Shown here one piece after another: positions 42,769 to 46,495 of a stretch of DNA of 46,495 nt. Within the stretch, counting starts at the first letter, position 1; every line of letters begins with the position of its first letter. Under the pieces are notes generated by a model. It searched no databases and had not been told where the DNA came from. It saw only the letters and a program-made list of their open reading frames with translations. This DNA is from Chloroflexota bacterium. GTDB taxonomy: Bacteria; Chloroflexota; Dehalococcoidia; Bin125. The stretch lies in assembly GCA_028873865.1 (NCBI GenBank), contig JAPPNI010000010.1:1-46495 (forward strand), written 5' to 3'. The position numbers and the translations under genes were made by a program.

Positions 42769-44307
42769 TCAATCCGCGAGCACAGACTCGGGTCGGTCAA
42801 TCAGCGCGCCGCGGCCGCGGACGGCGCGAATCTGTTCGGCGACGGCATCCGGCAAATCAACGGTTGGCACTGCCGCTGCGGTCACTTCGCCGAGCAGCGG
42901 ACCGTCACCAAGCCGGCCGCCTGTGAAGATGTCGGCGACGTCGATGATCTCGCCATCGACTCGCTTGCGACCGCCCAACAGCCCGACCTCGCCCGCCCGA
43001 TGCTGACCACAGGCGTGGGGACAGGCCGACATCTGGATGCGCACGGGCTCGGCGTCGGGCGCGATTTCGTATCGTTCCTCCAACGTCGCCGCGAGTTTGG
43101 TCGCTTCGCCCTTGCTATCGATCAGGGCAAACGCGCAAAAGTCGTTGCCGGTGCAACTGACCATGGCCCGAATGAACGCCGACGGCGTCGGCGAATAAGT
43201 CTGCAACAACGGCTCCTGCAACAGCGAGTCGATCCGCTCGCCGGGCACATTGGGAATCAGGATGTTCTGCTGGACCGTCAGTCGCAGCTCCGCGGTTCCG
43301 TACTCGCGGGCCAGCCGACCGAAGTCGAGCAGCGCGTCGCCCGTGATTCGGCCGACGGGCACCACGCATCCGACGGTGTGTCGGTCGGGGTCTCGCTGGT
43401 TTGTGAGACCGATGTGATCTCCACCATGCCGGGTCGTCAGCGGCCGACCCGCGCGAGCCAGCGGGCGTCCATATTGCGCCTCGACGGTGTCCCGGAATCG
43501 CTCCATCCCCCATTCGCGCAGGAGCCACTTGAGACGCGACTGTTTGCGCTTCTCTCGCAGTCCATGGTCGCGGAAGACCTCGAGCACGCTGACCGCCAGG
43601 TCGACGGCGTCGTCGACGCCGACGAAGGCGTCCAGCGGCCGCGCGTACTCGGGCGTCATTCCGCCGAGCGCGCCGCCGACGAGCACGTTGAAGCCGATTG
43701 CACCGTCGCACTGGGCGGGGACGAACGACAGATCGTGAACCTGGGCGTGGCCGCAATCCTCGCGGCAGCCGGTGACGGAGAGGTTGAACTTGCGCGGCAG
43801 ATTCGAGAATCGCTTGCTTCCGACGATCGCCTGTTGCATCCGCGTCGCCAGGACGCGAGTGTCGATTACTTCGTCCTCGGTCAGACCCGAGAGCGGGCAA
43901 CTGACCACGTTGCGCACGTTGTCCATGCCCGATTGCTGCGTCGTCAGTCCGGCCGCCGAGAGGCGCTGCAACACCCAGGGCGCGTCGGTGATCGTGATCC
44001 AGCGCAGCTGGATGTTCATCCGCGAGGTGATGTCGGCCTGGCCGCGTCCGACCGCGTTGGAGATTTCACCGACGGCGGTGATTTGCTCGGAGTTGAGCAC
44101 GCCCCCGGGAATCCGCATCCGCAGCATGAAGTGGCCCGGCGTGCGCTTGCGATGGAAGAGGCCGTACCACTTGAGCCGCTCGAAGTCCTCGGGAGGAATC
44201 TGCGGATCCTCGCCCGCCGCCGCCAGCGCCGCGTAGCGATGCAGGTCAGGCAGGACATCGAGGCCGTCCCTGGCCGACTTCAGCACTTCGATCTTGTTGA
44301 CGACCAC
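42769..44307 (-). CDS. nirA: Ferredoxin-nitrite reductase (siroheme, NirA type)
   Basis: The 512-residue enzyme reduces nitrite to ammonium with electrons from ferredoxin. Two ferredoxin-like repeats are seen (FHRKRTPGHFMLRMRIPGG and the later AELRLTVQQNILIPNV). The siroheme/[4Fe-4S] cysteines lie in SCTGNDFCAFALIDSKG and SACPHACGQH. Sulfite reductases share this plan; the neighbouring nitrate reductase and NarK genes favour nitrite. The start is GTG 44307 with AGGAGCGGGG upstream. It leads the cluster nirA-narB-narK, whose promoter should lie in 44308-44539. Confidence 0.9.
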   Translation of the reverse strand: MVVNKIEVLKSARDGLDVLPDLHRYAALAAAGEDPQIPPEDFERLKWYGLFHRKRTPGHFMLRMRIPGGVLNSEQITAVGEISNAVGRGQADITSRMNIQLRWITITDAPWVLQRLSAAGLTTQQSGMDNVRNVVSCPLSGLTEDEVIDTRVLATRMQQAIVGSKRFSNLPRKFNLSVTGCREDCGHAQVHDLSFVPAQCDGAIGFNVLVGGALGGMTPEYARPLDAFVGVDDAVDLAVSVLEVFRDHGLREKRKQSRLKWLLREWGMERFRDTVEAQYGRPLARAGRPLTTRHGGDHIGLTNQRDPDRHTVGCVVPVGRITGDALLDFGRLAREYGTAELRLTVQQNILIPNVPGERIDSLLQEPLLQTYSPTPSAFIRAMVSCTGNDFCAFALIDSKGEATKLAATLEERYEIAPDAEPVRIQMSACPHACGQHRAGEVGLLGGRKRVDGEIIDVADIFTGGRLGDGPLLGEVTAAAVPTVDLPDAVAEQIRAVRGRGALIDRPESVLAD

Positions 44308-44539
44308 GGCCCCGCTCCTGTCTCAGCCACCGTATGAGCAGCCGATTGCAGGCAGGTTGCCTTCAATGAACAGCATATGAACGCTGCCGCGCGCTGTATC
44401 GAGCTTTGCTGACGACTGTGAGAGCTGTGAACCGCTCACCTTCCGCGTTGCGTGTCGCGACGACCAGTTGAATTGCGTAAACGCCAAACCTACGCTCTCG
44501 GCACGGTGAGACGAAGAGATCTCGAGGAGGAGCGGCCCC

Positions 44540-45322
44540 ATGGAACTTCAGGGCAAGAATGCGGTCGTCACGGGCGCCGGACGGGGCATTGGCCGAGCGA
44601 TTGCGCTGCAGCTGGCCGACGCTGGAGCGCGCGTGGCCGCCGCCGACATCGACGCCGACAACGCCGACGACACCAGTGCCGCCATTCAGGAGTCGGGCGG
44701 CGAGAGCGTGTCGATCCGCGCCGATGTCGGCGACCTGGCCGCGATCGACCGGATGATCGTCGAGGCGCGCGACGCTTTCGGCCGCATCGACGTCATCGTC
44801 AACAACGCCGGCGTCACCCGCTTCCTCGACGTGATGGACGTCGAGGAGGCGGACTGGGACCGGATCCACCGAGTCAACGCCAAGGGCGTCTTCTTCTGCA
44901 TGCAGCGCGCCGCCCGCGAGATGATCGACCAAGGCGACGGCGGGCGGATCATCAACATCGCCTCGATCGCGGGGAAGGGCTACGCGGGGACTTCCAACGC
45001 GGCCTACGCAGCCAGCAAGGGGGCGGTGATCTCGATGACGATGATCGCCGCGCATCAGCTCGGGCGCCACAGCATCAACGTCAACGCCATCTGTCCGGGC
45101 GTCACGATGACCGACCTGTCAGTCACCAATATGCGTCAACGCGCCGAGCGCACGGGTGTCACGATCGACGAGATGCGAGCGGCCCGCGACTCGCGCATCC
45201 CGATCGGCCGCGCCAACGAGCCCGAGGACATCGCCGACATGGCACGCTTCCTCGCCGGCCCCGGCGCGCGCAACATCACCGGGCAGGCCTTCAACGTCGA
45301 CGGCGGGCTGATCATGCACTGA
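44540..45322 (+). CDS. Short-chain dehydrogenase/reductase, classical type
   Basis: The 260-residue NAD(P)-dependent oxidoreductase has TGAGRGIG (11-18), NNAG (88-91), catalytic S142, Y156 and K160 (YAASKGA) and the C-terminal FNVDGG. AADID at the end of the second strand (about 34-38) suggests NAD(H). The ATG at 44540 has GAGGAGGAG upstream. It is transcribed away from the nitrate cluster and ends 24 bp before the convergent hydrolase gene. The substrate is unknown. It serves as a useful intact comparison for the shortened SDR at 37393. Confidence 0.92.
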   Translation: MELQGKNAVVTGAGRGIGRAIALQLADAGARVAAADIDADNADDTSAAIQESGGESVSIRADVGDLAAIDRMIVEARDAFGRIDVIVNNAGVTRFLDVMDVEEADWDRIHRVNAKGVFFCMQRAAREMIDQGDGGRIINIASIAGKGYAGTSNAAYAASKGAVISMTMIAAHQLGRHSINVNAICPGVTMTDLSVTNMRQRAERTGVTIDEMRAARDSRIPIGRANEPEDIADMARFLAGPGARNITGQAFNVDGGLIMH

Positions 45323-45346
45323 GTGGTCGGCGTGGTCGTAGCGGGA

Positions 45347-46048
45347 TTACGAAGTGGGCTCGCCTTCGAGGATGAGGCGGGTCACTTCGTCGGGGGTGCT
45401 GAGCATGGGGTAGTGGCCGGTGTCGATCTCGTGCCAGCTGGCACCGAGATGCTCGGCGCAGCGGCGCTGGTGGGCTTCTCCCGGATTCGGGGCCTGGCGG
45501 CACCAGACGACGGTCGCGTCCCAGGACTGATCCCAGAATGAGTCCAGCTCTACCGGTCGGTTGAACACGGCGGCGGGATGTTGGCCGAAGCGGTCGGCGG
45601 CCCAGCGGGCCAGTTCGGGTTCCATGCTGACGCTGAGCGCTTCGAGCATCGCTGCGGGCCTCGGCCCGGTTGCGACGTCGGAGGCGTCGATGGCCGCGCC
45701 GGAGACGATGTCACGGATCGTTTCGCCGCTGAACAGGGCGAGTGCGTCGACGAAGACGATGCGCTGGATCCGATCGCGGGCGCGCTCGGCGAGGCGGGTC
45801 AGGACCATGCCTCCGGACGATGTGCCGACCAGGATCACGTCGTCGAGGTCTTCGTAGCGCAGCAACTCGACGAGTTCCTCGGCCTGGGTCTCGGTGGTGA
45901 TGCCGGGCCGGACCTGGGCGGAACGCTCGGCGCAGCCGTCGAGTGAGGGCGCGTAGACGACGTGTCCGGCGGCCCGGAGTTGGGCCGCGACCGGCGACCA
46001 GATCCAGCCGCCCTGATATGCACCGTGGATCAGTATGAAGGTAGCCAT
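45347..46048 (-). CDS. Alpha/beta hydrolase
   Basis: The 233-residue protein has the oxyanion strand FILIHGAYQGGW, the nucleophile elbow GTSSG (S77) and a catalytic histidine in DTGHYPML near the C-terminus. A further acid residue is probably in the DSFWDQSWD region. It resembles the small EstC/methylesterase-like group, which acts on esters of aromatic or terpenoid compounds. The ATG at 46048 follows GGAGTG. No neighbour fixes its substrate. Confidence 0.85.
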   Translation of the reverse strand: MATFILIHGAYQGGWIWSPVAAQLRAAGHVVYAPSLDGCAERSAQVRPGITTETQAEELVELLRYEDLDDVILVGTSSGGMVLTRLAERARDRIQRIVFVDALALFSGETIRDIVSGAAIDASDVATGPRPAAMLEALSVSMEPELARWAADRFGQHPAAVFNRPVELDSFWDQSWDATVVWCRQAPNPGEAHQRRCAEHLGASWHEIDTGHYPMLSTPDEVTRLILEGEPTS

Positions 46049-46373
46049 GCGGACACTCCTCTCACTTGGGTCGAAGCCAACGGGCGCGCCATCTGCTTGA
46101 TCGGCCGGCCGCCTGTTGGGTGGTTAGGTCTGGTTAGGTTTGGTAAGTGGGTTATGTCGTGTGGAATTGCGAATTCCCTGTGTTTTGCCGGGTTTCGTGA
46201 TCGGCGGTTGGCGGTCAGAGGAGAATTTTCCTCCGGGGCGCCGGGGAAAAAACGGCGGGCCTCCTACGGTTTGTCGATCTCTTGTTCTTGGTTCATCATA
46301 GCGAGGAATCTGCGGGCATGGGGTACAGCCTCGACGCCAGACCTCGTGTGTGGTCGCAGAGGCGCTCCCTGGG
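46049..46373. other. Intergenic region with short repeats and palindromes
   Basis: The gap contains TGGTTAGGT twice in near tandem (about 46120-46140), a GGAATT-gcg-AATTCC palindrome (46163-46177) and a hairpin with TTTTCC/GGAAAA and CCGG/CCGG stems (46226-46250). None is followed by a T-tract on either strand. It should hold the promoter of the alpha/beta hydrolase gene. No gene is supported. Confidence 0.4.
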
Positions 46374-46495
46374 CTAGCTGGCGCCATTTGCCGATTCTTG
46401 CGCCAGGGCCTCGGTGGCGGCGTCTTCGACGATGGTTCCCTTGAAGAAGTTTCGGTTGGTGTGGGCGTAGAGGCGGAGCTGGTTGGTGAAGGCGA
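46374..46495 (-). CDS. 3' end of an unidentified gene (runs off the window)
   Basis: The last 39 codons and a TAG stop are visible: the reading starts AFTNQLRLYAHTNRNFFKGT and ends QESANGAS. The residue mix and codon use fit real coding sequence, and the direction matches the alpha/beta hydrolase gene downstream. The family cannot be named from so short a piece. Confidence 0.5.
   Translation of the reverse strand, partial: AFTNQLRLYAHTNRNFFKGTIVEDAATEALAQESANGAS

Noticed and set aside
42715..44337. 540-codon open frame on the + strand
   Set aside because: It is antisense to nirA, which has intact siroheme cysteine motifs; no domain is recognisable in the + strand product.
46226..46250. Hairpin read as an intrinsic terminator
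   Set aside because: The stem is good but no T-tract follows on either strand; A/T bases are inside the stem instead.

Overview
This is a high-G+C bacterial window in two parts: a mobile, defence-loaded accessory region (about 1-18,000) and a catabolic/transport region (about 18,040-46,495). No rRNA, tRNA or CRISPR array was found. Paralogous LLM-family flavin/F420 oxidoreductases, a CMD-family protein, short-chain dehydrogenases, NMT1-type and cobalamin-type ABC transporters and a replication-relaxation gene pair together suggest an environmental Chloroflexota (SAR202/Dehalococcoidia-like). That assignment is inference from gene content; no marker gene is present.

Accessory region. A VirD4/HerA-like ATPase and a replication-relaxation protein (ATGA overlap) open the window on the + strand, followed by a candidate PD-(D/E)xK nuclease of unknown family. 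A complete type I restriction-modification system follows on the - strand (transcribed hsdM, hsdS, hsdR), interrupted by other genes. Between hsdM and hsdS are a hicA/hicB pair with a damaged hicA and an unknown two-TM protein with a zinc-finger-like tail. Between hsdS and hsdR, on the opposite strand, is a two-gene Panacea (DUF4065) toxin-antitoxin-like pair. Beyond hsdM is an MNT/HEPN pair whose nucleotidyltransferase lacks its catalytic residues. The block ends with a large serine recombinase. It reads as an integrative element whose cargo is a defence island.

Transport region. Directly beyond the recombinase is a solitary cobalamin-type binding lipoprotein under a clear cobalamin riboswitch. 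Then, in one direction, come a WxWxIP FAD-dependent halogenase-like enzyme carrying a C-terminal SEC-C motif, and a peptide-type binding protein with two permeases but no ATPase.

Pyrimidine-type operon (about 34,795 to 25,874, - strand). Nine closely spaced genes encode an NMT1-like binding protein, beta-ureidopropionase, dihydropyrimidinase, class III aminotransferase, CMD protein, LLM oxidoreductase, and permease-ATPase-permease. The set fits uptake and reductive-pathway breakdown of a dihydropyrimidine or hydantoin-like compound to beta-alanine and on to a semialdehyde. No dihydropyrimidine dehydrogenase is present. A strong hairpin follows the binding-protein gene.

Right part. A decayed LLM gene relic, an HSL-type esterase and an intact LLM paralogue lie on the + strand. 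An assimilatory nitrate cluster (ferredoxin-nitrite reductase, nitrate reductase, NarK transporter) on the - strand runs on into an enoyl-CoA hydratase and a shortened SDR. Then come a second, canonical SDR (+), an alpha/beta hydrolase (-) and the 3' end of an unidentified gene at the window edge.
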